Assembly: GCF_012926525.1 (NCBI RefSeq)
Contig: NZ_JABBNI010000025.1
Location: 299,826 to 363,825 of the forward strand
Length of the DNA: 64,000 nt
Direction: 5' to 3'
Source of the DNA: Clostridium muellerianum
Lineage (GTDB): Bacteria > Bacillota > Clostridia > Clostridiales > Clostridiaceae
Position numbers and translations under genes: made by a program. Shown piece by piece: positions 53,250 to 62,004 of this stretch (the first letter of the stretch is position 1; every line of letters starts with the position of its first letter). The notes below the pieces were generated by a model. It had not been told where the DNA came from and did not search any database. It worked only from the letters and a program-made list of their open reading frames with translations.

Positions 53250-54650
53250 CTACTCTCCCTCATGATTAATATTGTGCTTTTTTAATTTATACTGTAAATT
53301 TTGTCTTGAAATATTTAATTGCCTAGAAGTTTTACTTACATTATAGTTATTTTTTTTAAGAACCTTTTCAATTACATTCTTTTCTATGCTGCCTATATAT
53401 TTTTCTAAATCAATTTTTTCACAGTTATCAATACTAAAACTTTCATATAATCCACTTATTGATTTGTTAAAAATCTTAGATTCAAAATTGTTGCAATTTA
53501 AAATAGAGCTGTCATCTGCCATGTTTACAGCAGATTCAATCACATTTTTAAGTTCCCTTATGTTTCCAGGCCAGCTATATTTTAGAAACCTTTCCATTAA
53601 ATCTTCATGTATTTTTTCTATATTTTTCCCCATAATATCGTTATACTCTTTAAGAAATTTATTTGCCAAAATAGGTATATCCTCTTTTCTTTCTCTTAGC
53701 GGAGGTATTCTTAATTTTATTACACTTAATCTATAATAAAAATCTTTTCTAAGCTTTCCTGCTTTTATAAGCTCTTCAGGCTCCTCATTTAATGTAGCTA
53801 TTATTCTTACATCTATATCTATAGTTTTGTTACTTCCAATTGGCCTTATATATCCATCTTGAAGTACTCTTAATAGTTTTGATTGAAGATATGGTTCCAT
53901 AGAATTAATTTCATCTAACAAAATAGTGCCATGATTTGCTTCTTCAAATAACCCTTTTCTATTTTCTGCACCTGTGAAACTGCCCTTTGTTGTTCCAAAT
54001 AACATTCCTTCAAGTAAAGCTGCTGGTATGGCAGCACAATTTATAGGTATAAAAGGTTTATTATTTCTTATTCCTCCATAATGAATACTTTGTGCCATTA
54101 CTTCTTTTCCTGCTCCTGTTTCAGCATAAATTAGAACTGATGAATTTGATAAACTTGATCTTTTAGCTTTTTCTACTACTTCTTTCATTTTAACACTACA
54201 AGTAATTATATCTCTAAAAGTGAAACTTTTTTTAACTTTTACATCATTTTTTTGCAATTTATATATGCATTCGGTAAGTTCTTTTAGCCTTGTCATATCT
54301 TTAGATATTTCAATAGCTGCTATATTTTTTCCATTACATTCTACAGGTACAGTAGTATTTATAGTAGTAACTTTCTTTTTATACTCATTACTATATTGTT
54401 GAATTAAATCCACAATCTTTTTTCCATTTTTTAATACTCTCATAAGAGTTGATGTATCTTCTTTTACATCACATAAATATTCATTAACTCGTTTCCCCAA
54501 AACTTCACTTGGATTTATTCCTTCAACCTTACTCATTACCTGATTATAATATATAGTTTTTCCTGTAGAATCTACAACCTGAATCCCTTCATCTAAATTT
54601 TCCAATAAACATTCTAAAATTTTTTTATGATCCAGTAAATCTCCCACCAC
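53250..54650 (-). CDS. Sigma-54-dependent transcriptional activator (PAS-AAA-Fis)
   Basis: The 466-residue enhancer-binding protein has an N-terminal PAS domain (about 10-120, EGIQVVDSTGKTIYYNQ). The AAA+ domain has Walker A ETGAGKE (177-183), the sigma-54 contact loop GSFTGA (223-228, usually GAFTGA) and Walker B ILLDE (243-247). A Fis-type helix-turn-helix ends the protein (NVSKTSRQLNISRQNLQ). It is the obvious candidate to activate the sigma-54 promoter of the ornithine operon 1.5 kb downstream. The PAS domain may sense ornithine or redox state; this is inference. Confidence 0.92.
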   Translation of the reverse strand: MVGDLLDHKKILECLLENLDEGIQVVDSTGKTIYYNQVMSKVEGINPSEVLGKRVNEYLCDVKEDTSTLMRVLKNGKKIVDLIQQYSNEYKKKVTTINTTVPVECNGKNIAAIEISKDMTRLKELTECIYKLQKNDVKVKKSFTFRDIITCSVKMKEVVEKAKRSSLSNSSVLIYAETGAGKEVMAQSIHYGGIRNNKPFIPINCAAIPAALLEGMLFGTTKGSFTGAENRKGLFEEANHGTILLDEINSMEPYLQSKLLRVLQDGYIRPIGSNKTIDIDVRIIATLNEEPEELIKAGKLRKDFYYRLSVIKLRIPPLRERKEDIPILANKFLKEYNDIMGKNIEKIHEDLMERFLKYSWPGNIRELKNVIESAVNMADDSSILNCNNFESKIFNKSISGLYESFSIDNCEKIDLEKYIGSIEKNVIEKVLKKNNYNVSKTSRQLNISRQNLQYKLKKHNINHEGE

Positions 54651-54968
54651 ATTATCCCCCTTACTGCTTCATTTTTATGTTAATTCTATGTTTCAAAACC
54701 ATATAGCCCAAATAAACTTTATTATTTAAACATGCTTTTATTATTTGATAGAAAATTCTCTATAATAACATATTAAGATTAATTTACTTTTTTATCAATA
54801 GATGGTAATGTAATTTTCTTATTATTCGCAAAAATTTTATAAATTCATATTAAAATTATAGTTGTATTCATTTAAAATCATTATTCTTTTAGTTTTAATA
54901 AAAAAGTATCTTCTTAAGATGCTTATAATATATAAAAAGTAGGAAACAAAAATAAATAAGATTATATA
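54651..54968. other. Upstream region of the sigma-54 activator
   Basis: About 320 AT-rich bases between the mccA terminator and the activator start. No consensus promoter or structured RNA was recognised. A 62-codon minus-strand frame here overlaps the mccA terminator and is not considered real. Confidence 0.5.
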
Positions 54969-55016
54969 ACAAAAGGAAAGACAAAATATGAATAACAATT
55001 TTGTTTTTCCTTTTGT
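54969..55016 (-). terminator. Terminator of the methyltransferase-mccB-mccA operon
   Basis: ACAAAAGGAAA pairs with TTTCCTTTTGT, with ACAAAA/TTTTGT continuing the stem inward. It lies 27 bases after mccA; the T-tract is moderate. Confidence 0.65.
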
Positions 55017-55042
55017 ATTAATCAATATATATGCACTAAAAT

Positions 55043-55951
55043 TTAATATAGGTTTTTACTAAAATATCTGTCACCTCTATCTGGAAATACTACTACTATA
55101 TTTCCTGAATCTATAGTGTCTGCCAATTTTAACGCAGCTGCCATAGCTGCACCAGAAGATGATCCAACTGTAAGTCCTTCTTTTCTTGCTAATTCTTTTA
55201 CCATATTAAAGCTTTCATCATCATTTACCTTTATAAACTTGTCAACCAGACTCATATTAAGTGTTGAAGGTATAAAATTATTTCCTATACCCTCAATGTT
55301 ATAACAGCCTTCAACACCACCACCTATTGTAGAACCTTCAGGATCTGCAATTATTGTCTTTATCTGACTATCCTTTTCCTTTAAATACTTTGCAATACCA
55401 GTAAAAGTACCACCACTCCCTGCTCCAGCTATAAAATAATCTATCTTCTTATCCATAGCTAAATATATTTCCGGACCAGTGGTTAAGTAATGTGCTTCTG
55501 GATTAGCTGGATTTTCAAATTGTTTAAGAGATATTGAATTCGGTATAGTATCTAATAGTTCTTGTGATTTTTTAATAGCACCTTCCATACCTAGTTCCCT
55601 TGGAGTATTTATGATTTCTCCACCAAGCGCCTTCATTAACAATTGCTTTTCTATGGAAAACTTCTCAGGAACTACAAATATAACTCTATATCCCTTATTC
55701 AAAGCTCCTAATGCAACTCCCAAGCCAGTGTTTCCTGCAGTAGCTTCAATTATAGTATGTCCCTTTTTAAGTTTCCCTTCTTCTTCAGCTTTTTCAATCA
55801 TATATAAACCTATTCTATCCTTGACACTTCCACCTGGATTGAAATATTCAAGTTTAGCAAAAATATTGACACCTTTTTTTACATTAAAGTGATTTATTTT
55901 TAATATAGGAGTGTTTCCTACAAGTTCTCTTATATCATTAACATACATCAT
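55043..55951 (-). CDS. mccA: PLP-dependent cysteine/cystathionine synthase (MccA-like)
   Basis: The 302-residue fold-type II enzyme has the PLP Lys44 in NPGGSVKDR, the substrate loop EATAGNTGLG (69-78), the phosphate loop GAGSGGTFTG and the C-terminal GLTVGSSSGAA. It belongs to the CysK/CBS group. Pairing with a cystathionine lyase gene three bases upstream mirrors the mccA-mccB pair, in which O-acetylserine-dependent cystathionine beta-synthase starts reverse transsulfuration from homocysteine to cysteine. A plain cysteine synthase cannot be excluded. Confidence 0.85.
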   Translation of the reverse strand: MMYVNDIRELVGNTPILKINHFNVKKGVNIFAKLEYFNPGGSVKDRIGLYMIEKAEEEGKLKKGHTIIEATAGNTGLGVALGALNKGYRVIFVVPEKFSIEKQLLMKALGGEIINTPRELGMEGAIKKSQELLDTIPNSISLKQFENPANPEAHYLTTGPEIYLAMDKKIDYFIAGAGSGGTFTGIAKYLKEKDSQIKTIIADPEGSTIGGGVEGCYNIEGIGNNFIPSTLNMSLVDKFIKVNDDESFNMVKELARKEGLTVGSSSGAAMAAALKLADTIDSGNIVVVFPDRGDRYFSKNLY

Positions 55952-55953
55952 AA

Positions 55954-57096
55954 TTATTTTTCCCCCTGTAAAGCATTATTTATATCCTTAACTAAATCCT
56001 CTTTATTTTCAATTCCAATTGATAACCTTACTAAATTATCAGTAATACCTATTTTTTGTCTTATTTCATAAGGTATTGAAGCATGAGTCATAGTTGCTGG
56101 ATGAGATATTAAAGATTCTACTCCTCCCAAGCTTTCTCCTAAACTTATTAATTTTAATCCTTTGAAAAATTTGTTAATATTTACTTCTTTCCTTAAAGTA
56201 AATGAAATCATAGCCCCTGCTGCCTTAGCTTGTTTCTTGTGAATCTCATAACCATTATGATTTTCAAAACCTGGATAATAAACTTTTTCTATTAATGGAT
56301 GTTTTGCTAAAAACTCCGCTGTATACTTTGCATTTTCAATGTGTCTATCCATTCTTACAGATAAAGTTTTTATTCCTCTAATAAGAAGCCATGAATCAAA
56401 TGGATTTAGCACTCCACCAGTAGAATTTTGTATAAAATGCAGCTTTTCAGCTAGTTCTTCACTATTTACTACCGCAAGTCCAGCTATTAAATCGCTGTGT
56501 CCTCCTAAATATTTAGTTGCACTATGAACTACAATATCTCCTCCAAGTTCTATAGGTTTTTGTAAATATGGAGTCATAAAGGTATTGTCCACAATAGTTA
56601 AAATATTATGTCGTTTTGCTAAATCTGAAATTTTTCTTATATCTGTTATTGTCATAAGTGGGTTCGTAGGTGTTTCAATAAATATAGCTTTCACATTTTC
56701 TGTAATTTTATTTTCTACATCTTTAATATCAGAAGTATCCACAAGTTCATATTGTAAATTAAATCTCTCAAATACTTTATCTAATACTCTAAAGGTTCCT
56801 CCATAAACATTGCTGGACATTAAAATTTTATCTCCACCTTTAAATAACATTAATACTGCTGTTGTAGCCGCCATACCAGAAGCAAATGCAAAACCTTTAT
56901 ATCCATCTTCTAATTGCGAAATTAGTTTTTCTAAAGCCTCTCTAGTAGGATTTCCTGTTCTTGAATATTCATATCCACTGTTTACTCCTAAAGAGGATTG
57001 CCTATAAGTAGACGTTTGATATATAGGAACATTCACCGCACCTGTATGCTCATCCCCATCTATGCCTCCGTGTATTAATAGTGACTGAAATTCCAT
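55954..57096 (-). CDS. mccB: Cystathionine gamma-lyase / PLP sulfide-lyase (MccB-like)
   Basis: The 380-residue Cys/Met-metabolism PLP enzyme shows YQTSTYRQ, the YSRTGNPTREALE cofactor segment (43-55), DNTFMTPYLQKP, and the PLP Lys in VVHSATKYLGGHSD (about 190-203). It would cleave cystathionine to cysteine, 2-oxobutyrate and ammonia. It lies three bases downstream of the methyltransferase gene and three bases upstream of mccA, in an operon under a Cys-type T-box. Confidence 0.9.
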   Translation of the reverse strand: MEFQSLLIHGGIDGDEHTGAVNVPIYQTSTYRQSSLGVNSGYEYSRTGNPTREALEKLISQLEDGYKGFAFASGMAATTAVLMLFKGGDKILMSSNVYGGTFRVLDKVFERFNLQYELVDTSDIKDVENKITENVKAIFIETPTNPLMTITDIRKISDLAKRHNILTIVDNTFMTPYLQKPIELGGDIVVHSATKYLGGHSDLIAGLAVVNSEELAEKLHFIQNSTGGVLNPFDSWLLIRGIKTLSVRMDRHIENAKYTAEFLAKHPLIEKVYYPGFENHNGYEIHKKQAKAAGAMISFTLRKEVNINKFFKGLKLISLGESLGGVESLISHPATMTHASIPYEIRQKIGITDNLVRLSIGIENKEDLVKDINNALQGEK

Positions 57097-57099
57097 TTT

Positions 57100-57729
57100 T
57101 TATTCCTCCTTAATTCCTTTTGCTGCAAATATTCCTGTTTCAGTGTACTCTCCTAAACTTGAATATCCTTTGCATTTTAAATTTGTACTGCTTACATCTA
57201 TATTTTTAAAACCTGCACTTTTTAACCATTCATTCATTTGTACATGTGAAAATCCCAGCCATTCATCATGCATTTCTGTCCTTGCCCACTCACCACTATG
57301 CTCCTCTACATCTGTTATAACCACTGTGCCGCCTTTCTTTAGCACCCTATACATTTCTCGTATTGCTTTTTCTGCATCAAACATATGGTGCAGTACCATA
57401 TTTATAAAAATCGCATCAATAGATTCATCAAATAATGGCAAATCATCAATGGAGCCTCTTATTGGATAAATATTATTTACTCCTTTGCTTACAGACGCAT
57501 TATGAAGTTCCCTAAGCATATTTTTAGAATTATCAATAGAAAAAACTATTTTAGATTCACCAGCTAAGGCTAGTGAAATAAATCCTGTGCCGCATCCTAA
57601 ATCAGCACAAATTTTATCTTTTATATCAACCTTTGAAAGCGAAATATACTTTAATTTTTCCTCAAAATACTCTTCTCTAATAACATTCCATTTATCTGCA
57701 ATAGAATCAAAATAATTTACTGAACTCAT
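57100..57729 (-). CDS. SAM-dependent methyltransferase
   Basis: The 209-residue class I methyltransferase has the SAM-binding ADLGCGTGFISLALAG (42-57), an acidic SIDNSKNML strand end, INMVLHHMFDAEKAI and RVLKKGGTVVITD. The late segment HDEWLGFSHVQMNEWLKSAGF resembles methyltransferases often found beside sulfur genes. It is first in the operon with mccB and mccA, comparable to yrrT in Bacillus, where methionine sulfur is recycled through SAM to cysteine. The substrate is unknown. A GGAGG site precedes the ATG. Confidence 0.85.
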   Translation of the reverse strand: MSSVNYFDSIADKWNVIREEYFEEKLKYISLSKVDIKDKICADLGCGTGFISLALAGESKIVFSIDNSKNMLRELHNASVSKGVNNIYPIRGSIDDLPLFDESIDAIFINMVLHHMFDAEKAIREMYRVLKKGGTVVITDVEEHSGEWARTEMHDEWLGFSHVQMNEWLKSAGFKNIDVSSTNLKCKGYSSLGEYTETGIFAAKGIKEE

Positions 57730-57867
57730 TTTAAATAGGCCTCCTAATTTATATGTTTAACTTTAGTTTATCAAGTCATAGTTTTAAATTGATAAAGCAA
57801 AGATTTGTGTGAATGTATAAGCAACTTAATCTAGTGCCTTTGTTTTTTGGACTCCGGATTCCGAAAA

Positions 57868-58135
57868 ACAAAAAACTTCTGCCTCTATTACAGAGGCAGA
57901 AGTATACTTCCGCGGTTCCACTCTGTTTAATATGTAAAATTAAATAATAATACATAAAAACTCTTAATTTTGGTACGATCATACCTCAACGCTTTAACGG
58001 GCGTACCCGCTGAAGTCTACTACACTTCAATTCAGTGCTCTGAGATGCACTTCAGTTACTTTTAACTCAAGATCCCTTACACCCAATGGAGATCTCTCTC
58101 TGCCAGTTTCATATAACTTACTCTTCTCATCATCG
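57868..58135 (-). promoter_or_regulatory. T-box riboswitch, probable cysteine specifier (UGC)
   Basis: Reading the minus strand, Stem I begins near 58130 with GATGATGAGAAGAGTA and carries the AGAGAGAGATC kink-turn region. The specifier loop GAA-G-TGC-A follows, with TGC (Cys) in the specifier position. The antiterminator T-box sequence AGAGTGGAACCGCG is at 57911-57924. The terminator CTTCTGCCTCT/AGAGGCAGAAG with T-run is at 57870-57902. Uncharged tRNA-Cys would permit read-through into the methyltransferase-mccB-mccA operon. The specifier was read by eye; the T-box itself is certain. Confidence 0.93.
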
Positions 58136-58262
58136 CAATTCCTAGTATTTTACTATGATTTCTTTTATGTACATTATATTACTACATAAATAAAAGTTTA
58201 GCAAGTACTTATAAAAAATTTTAGTTTATTTTTCGCTTAAAAAATTTAACAACATATAATAA

Positions 58263-58293
58263 ACAGTGAAGGATTGTTATATTCCTTCACTGT
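58263..58293. terminator. Terminator after the collagen-like gene
   Basis: An 11-bp stem ACAGTGAAGGA/TCCTTCACTGT lies about 100 bases after the collagen-like gene; the T-tract is moderate. The remaining DNA between it and the T-box is plain AT-rich sequence. Confidence 0.65.
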
Positions 58294-58390
58294 CAATTAT
58301 AAATTTTTTATTTTTAATAAAAAAACACTTCTATGAAATATATTAAAAACATATTTTAGTGATTACATTTTACCTCAAAATCATACTTTT

Positions 58391-59887
58391 TTACTTAATA
58401 TCTTCTACATAGCAATTAGATACTACTGCATTACAGCCTAATAAAGTTGCTCCATAAGCTGTAGTAATAACTGGCTGTTCTTGTAAATCTATTCCACCTG
58501 CTCTTACTGTAACCTCTGTTCCTGACTCTGCTAGTTCCATAAAAATTCTTCTTATATTTGCTTCAAAATCAATAGTATTGCTTGTATTAGCTGTCAATGG
58601 CTCTTCCAAAAATGTTATTTTAATACTTCCATCATTGTTAATAAAAGAATCTGTTCCTCCTAAAACTATAGATGCTATTTTACAAATATCAATTCTATGA
58701 ATTACATTTCCCTCGCAATTTTCTAGTACGAAAATGCTACTATCATTTCCTTCTGGAAGCAATTCGGCTGGTATTCCTGTTACTGATCCACCATTTTCAT
58801 AATTTACAATAATTGTTGACCTTGGGAATAAATCTATTATCTGTTCTAATATATTTCTTATCTGTTTAATGCATGGGCACTTAACTAATTCACCTGATGG
58901 TCCCGGGTCTCCCGTTCTTCCTTTTTTACCTCGATGTCCTCTCTTTCCTCTTTCTCCTGGATCTCCTTGCTCTCCTTTTCTTCCTCTGTGTCCTCTTGGA
59001 CCTCTTTCTCCCATTTCGCCTTTCTTTCCTCGATGTCCTCTCTTTCCTCTTCTTCCTCTTTCCCCTCGTTCTCCTTGTTCTCCTGGATCTCCTTGTTCAC
59101 CTTGTGGTCCTTGAATTCCTTCTTGCCCTACTTCTCCTGGATCACCCGGATCTCCTTGTTCTCCTTTTCTTCCTCTGCGTCCTCTGCATCCTCTTTCTCC
59201 CATTTCACCTTTCTTACCTCGATGTCCTCTCTTTCCTCTTCTTCCTCTCTCTCCCCTTTCTCCTTGTTCCCCTGGATCTCCTTGTTCTCCCTGTGGCCCT
59301 TGAATTCCTTCTGGACCTATTTCACCTGGATCTCCCGGATCTCCTTGTTCTCCTTTTCTTCCTCTGCGTCCTCTGCATCCTCTTTCTCCCATTTCACCTT
59401 TCTTACCTCGATGTCCTCTCTTTCCTCTTCTTCCTCTCTCTCCCCTTTCTCCTTGTTCTCCTGGATCTCCTTGTTCTCCCTGTGGCCCTTGAATTCCTTC
59501 TGGACCTATTTCACCTGGATCTCCCGGATCTCCTTGTTCTCCTTTTCTTCCCCTGCGTCCTCTGCATCCTCTTTCTCCCATTTTGCCTTTCTTACCTCGA
59601 TGTCCTCTCTTTCCTCTTCTTCCTCTTTCACCTTGTTCCCCTGGATCTCCTTGTTCTCCCTGTGGTCCTTGAACTCCTTCTGGTCCCATTTCTCCTGGAT
59701 CTCCCTGTTCTCCTTTTCTTCCTCTACGTCCTCTACAGCCTTTTGGGCCTCGCTCTCCTGGTTCATGGCAGCAGGTAATATCTAATTTATATTCACACCC
59801 GCATCCAGGCTTATGTGCATCCTTAAAACACTCATCCTTCTTTTCTCCATTTTTGCATGAACAGCATTCTCTACTATGCTTTCCCAT
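58391..59887 (-). CDS. BclA-like collagen triple-helix protein, probable exosporium protein
   Basis: The 498-residue protein has a Cys-rich N-terminus (CCSCKNGEKKDEC, GCGCEY, TCCHEPG; 1-43), about 97 uninterrupted Gly-X-Y triplets (44-334), and a C-terminal globular domain (335-498) with FIVLENCEGN-like and beta-strand segments. The triplets are unusually charged (GRR, GKR, GER, GEQ, GDP) and few are GPP-like. There is no signal peptide, consistent with assembly on the forespore from the mother cell. Collagen-like spore filaments (BclA) are well known in Bacillus and clostridia. CATA-type sporulation -10 sequences occur upstream (CATAAATTA), but no clear -35. The coat transglutaminase gene lies nearby. 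Confidence 0.88.
   Translation of the reverse strand: MGKHSRECCSCKNGEKKDECFKDAHKPGCGCEYKLDITCCHEPGERGPKGCRGRRGRKGEQGDPGEMGPEGVQGPQGEQGDPGEQGERGRRGKRGHRGKKGKMGERGCRGRRGRKGEQGDPGDPGEIGPEGIQGPQGEQGDPGEQGERGERGRRGKRGHRGKKGEMGERGCRGRRGRKGEQGDPGDPGEIGPEGIQGPQGEQGDPGEQGERGERGRRGKRGHRGKKGEMGERGCRGRRGRKGEQGDPGDPGEVGQEGIQGPQGEQGDPGEQGERGERGRRGKRGHRGKKGEMGERGPRGHRGRKGEQGDPGERGKRGHRGKKGRTGDPGPSGELVKCPCIKQIRNILEQIIDLFPRSTIIVNYENGGSVTGIPAELLPEGNDSSIFVLENCEGNVIHRIDICKIASIVLGGTDSFINNDGSIKITFLEEPLTANTSNTIDFEANIRRIFMELAESGTEVTVRAGGIDLQEQPVITTAYGATLLGCNAVVSNCYVEDIK
59021..59587 (-). repeat. 189-bp tandem repeats in the collagen region
   Basis: Three successive 63-residue (189-bp) units, each of 21 Gly-X-Y triplets in the order GER GCR GRR GRK GEQ GDP ... 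GKR GHR GKK, are nearly identical in DNA. Shorter related units flank them within 58886-59758. Such arrays vary in copy number between strains by slippage or recombination. Confidence 0.92.
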
Positions 59888-60159
59888 AAATCAATTTACC
59901 TCCTTTAGTATAAATAAAGATTAATCCAGTAATAGGATTTTTCTTTAATATAATTTATGACTAATATGGCAAATTGGGAACATAAACCAGCTCAACTTTT
60001 AATAAAATTAAAAGACTTGGTAAATGTTTCATTAGTAACATACATTGTTATAAATTTTATAATTGTACAAAATAAAATCTTAAAAATTTTATAAACATAA
60101 ACTTTAAATTATAAATATTATGTAGTATGTGTTTTGTTTATAGAAAGGAGCTTAAGTAT

Positions 60160-61146
60160 ATGGATAATTTGGTTTCTCCAAGTCCCTTAGACGAAATAAG
60201 AATTAAAAACGGAATTGATAATTTAAATACTTTTTTTCACAGCCTATTTAAAAATAACAGTGAAAAATCTATAAATTTAATTAATCATGAAGATTTGAAT
60301 TTTGCTTCTCTATTTACACTAAAAAATAAAATTCAAGAATTAAATATTTTTCATAGTTTAAATCCACGAAATAAACTTGCTATAGAAATCATTAATGAAA
60401 TATATACAGGCAAAAAAAATTCTAGAAACACTAACTATTTATCCTGTGATTATGTAGAAGGAATTCATGCTGTTTTAAAATGGATACTTGTAACTGGATC
60501 TGTGGATGATGGTATGAACAATGAGTATGATGAAATTTTAGATATTTCTGCAGCACTTTTAACAAAAGTATATAGAGATAAAACAGTCTTATCTGTTATT
60601 GCTGACATGATTTTTAAAAGATATAAAAAAGGATTTCTCATTCATAATTTAGTATGGGCTTTTTTTGAATGTCGGGATCCTAAAAGTCTAATTATAATTG
60701 CACAGGGTTTACAATCTAAAGAATTGAAGGATATTGAGCTTTCAAAAAAACTTCTGAATTTTGTACCAGGTGTAACTATGATTGAAAACATGGATAAAAA
60801 TAGTTGTTATCTATACTTTCTTAATTGGCTTGAAAAAAATTTTTTATTCTTGCACTTTACTGGTGAAAGTTTTCAAAAGTCCAGCAATCCAATTCCTTAT
60901 ATAGTAATCTTGAGAGCCAAATATATATGCGCTCCAGTTTCCATTGACAGCGGAAAAATATTAACACCTTTAAAAAAAGAAGAAATTAACCTTTTAAAAC
61001 TATTTGATAAATTAGATAACAATACAAAATTACTGCTTTCAAATTTCTCATTTAACTTTCATCGAAAAAACATATATAACTGGAACAAATGGCTTTATTC
61101 CCCTATGGCAGAACAAATTAAAATTGCTAGGCTAGGAGGGATTTAA
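60160..61146 (+). CDS. Unknown protein translationally coupled to coat transglutaminase, 328 aa
   Basis: The family is not recognised. The ATG at 60160 has AAAGGAG nine bases upstream; an earlier in-frame codon lacks one. The protein is soluble and mostly helical. Visible segments are an N-terminal SPSPLDEIRIKNGIDNLN, a central YVEGIHAVLKWILVTGSVDDGM, WAFFECRDPKSLIIIAQGLQ, and a C-terminal NFHRKNIYNWNKWLYSPMAEQIKIARLGG. No signal peptide, Cys cluster or repeat is present. Its TAA stop shares one base with the tgl ATG, so both are made together. A role in coat cross-linking or Tgl control is inferred from this coupling only. Confidence 0.75.
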   Translation: MDNLVSPSPLDEIRIKNGIDNLNTFFHSLFKNNSEKSINLINHEDLNFASLFTLKNKIQELNIFHSLNPRNKLAIEIINEIYTGKKNSRNTNYLSCDYVEGIHAVLKWILVTGSVDDGMNNEYDEILDISAALLTKVYRDKTVLSVIADMIFKRYKKGFLIHNLVWAFFECRDPKSLIIIAQGLQSKELKDIELSKKLLNFVPGVTMIENMDKNSCYLYFLNWLEKNFLFLHFTGESFQKSSNPIPYIVILRAKYICAPVSIDSGKILTPLKKEEINLLKLFDKLDNNTKLLLSNFSFNFHRKNIYNWNKWLYSPMAEQIKIARLGGI

Positions 61147-61907
61147 TGATAAAAATTTCAGACAGTACGGTTTCAAAAAATGAACTGATGAAAGGTTATC
61201 AAATAAATAGCATGGAAAATAAAATTATTAATAAACTGTTTTTAAGTAAAAAAATTTACACATATAGTTCATTGAACGAACTAAAGTTTCAATTAAATTT
61301 ACAAACAAATATTTGTGTTTCAGCTAAAGATATGTCTAAAAGCAATTTACTTTTTAAGGTTTTCCGTAAATCTAAATGCAATTCAAAATATTGGGATCAT
61401 ACTAATGAAGGGGGATTCTTATTAAAAAAAGAAGTAAAACCCTCTGATGCCATAAAAGATATTTTTATTAATAGTTCAAAATATGGAACTGAATGTTCTA
61501 CTGCCATAGTTATTATTTATTATAAAGCACTTGTTAATGTATTACCCGAAAAACTTTTTAACAAAATGTTTCCTAATATACATTTACTAAATTGGCATTA
61601 CCTTAATGAAAATCTGTACATTGAAGAATTTAGAGATGAAACGGATGTTCTTATGGGAGATTGTAAATATTTTAAAAATCCGGATGTAAATCCTTTAACT
61701 CCACAGTGGCAGGGTGAAAATACTATATATTTAGGTAATGGTACTTACTATGGTCACGGCTTAGGAGTAAAAAATACTGAAGAAATAATTAAAAGTTTAA
61801 ATAAAAACAGAAAAATTGCCGCTAAGCAATCTGCCTTCTTGTTAAATTCAGCAACTCGGTTAAATTATAAACATCTATATGATGAATGTAGTTCCATTTT
61901 AATATAG
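61146..61907 (+). CDS. tgl: Spore-coat protein-glutamine gamma-glutamyltransferase (Tgl)
   Basis: The 253-residue enzyme forms Gln-Lys cross-links between spore-coat proteins. It aligns by eye with Bacillus subtilis Tgl along its length: TNICVSAKDMSKSNLLF, the catalytic region YGTECSTAIVIIYYKAL with Cys117 (Cys116 in B. subtilis), the His region LNWHYL, and GDCKYFKNPDVNPLTPQWQGENTIYLG. It ends like the family with SAFLLNSATRLN. It is the second gene of a two-gene operon and ends before a bidirectional terminator. Lys-rich collagen and Cys-rich proteins encoded nearby could be substrates. Confidence 0.93.
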   Translation: MIKISDSTVSKNELMKGYQINSMENKIINKLFLSKKIYTYSSLNELKFQLNLQTNICVSAKDMSKSNLLFKVFRKSKCNSKYWDHTNEGGFLLKKEVKPSDAIKDIFINSSKYGTECSTAIVIIYYKALVNVLPEKLFNKMFPNIHLLNWHYLNENLYIEEFRDETDVLMGDCKYFKNPDVNPLTPQWQGENTIYLGNGTYYGHGLGVKNTEEIIKSLNKNRKIAAKQSAFLLNSATRLNYKHLYDECSSILI

Positions 61908-61939
61908 TACTAGGGATATAATCTTAATTATAATAAAGT

Positions 61940-61980
61940 TAAAAGGCAAATACAAAACTATGTATCTGCCTTTCAATTTT
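61940..61980. terminator. Bidirectional terminator
   Basis: AAAGGCAAATAC pairs with GTATCTGCCTTT (one mismatch) between the convergent tgl and YfcC-type genes; T-rich on both sides. Confidence 0.8.
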
Positions 61981-62004
61981 AATTTATAGAATATTTTTTA
62001 TTAA

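Noticed and set aside
54837..55025. 62-codon hydrophobic minus-strand frame after mccA
   Set aside because: It spans the mccA terminator hairpin and lacks a ribosome site.
57776..57982. 68-codon minus-strand frame
   Set aside because: It lies within the T-box terminator and antiterminator region.
58886..59758. CRISPR-like regularly spaced repeats
   Set aside because: The repeats are contiguous and coding (Gly-X-Y), with no unique spacers; no CRISPR array was found anywhere in the window.
58897..59785. Long plus-strand frames (over 280 codons) antisense to the collagen gene
   Set aside because: They arise from the period-9 Gly-X-Y codon pattern; they give Leu/Phe- or Ser-only low-complexity proteins without start signals.
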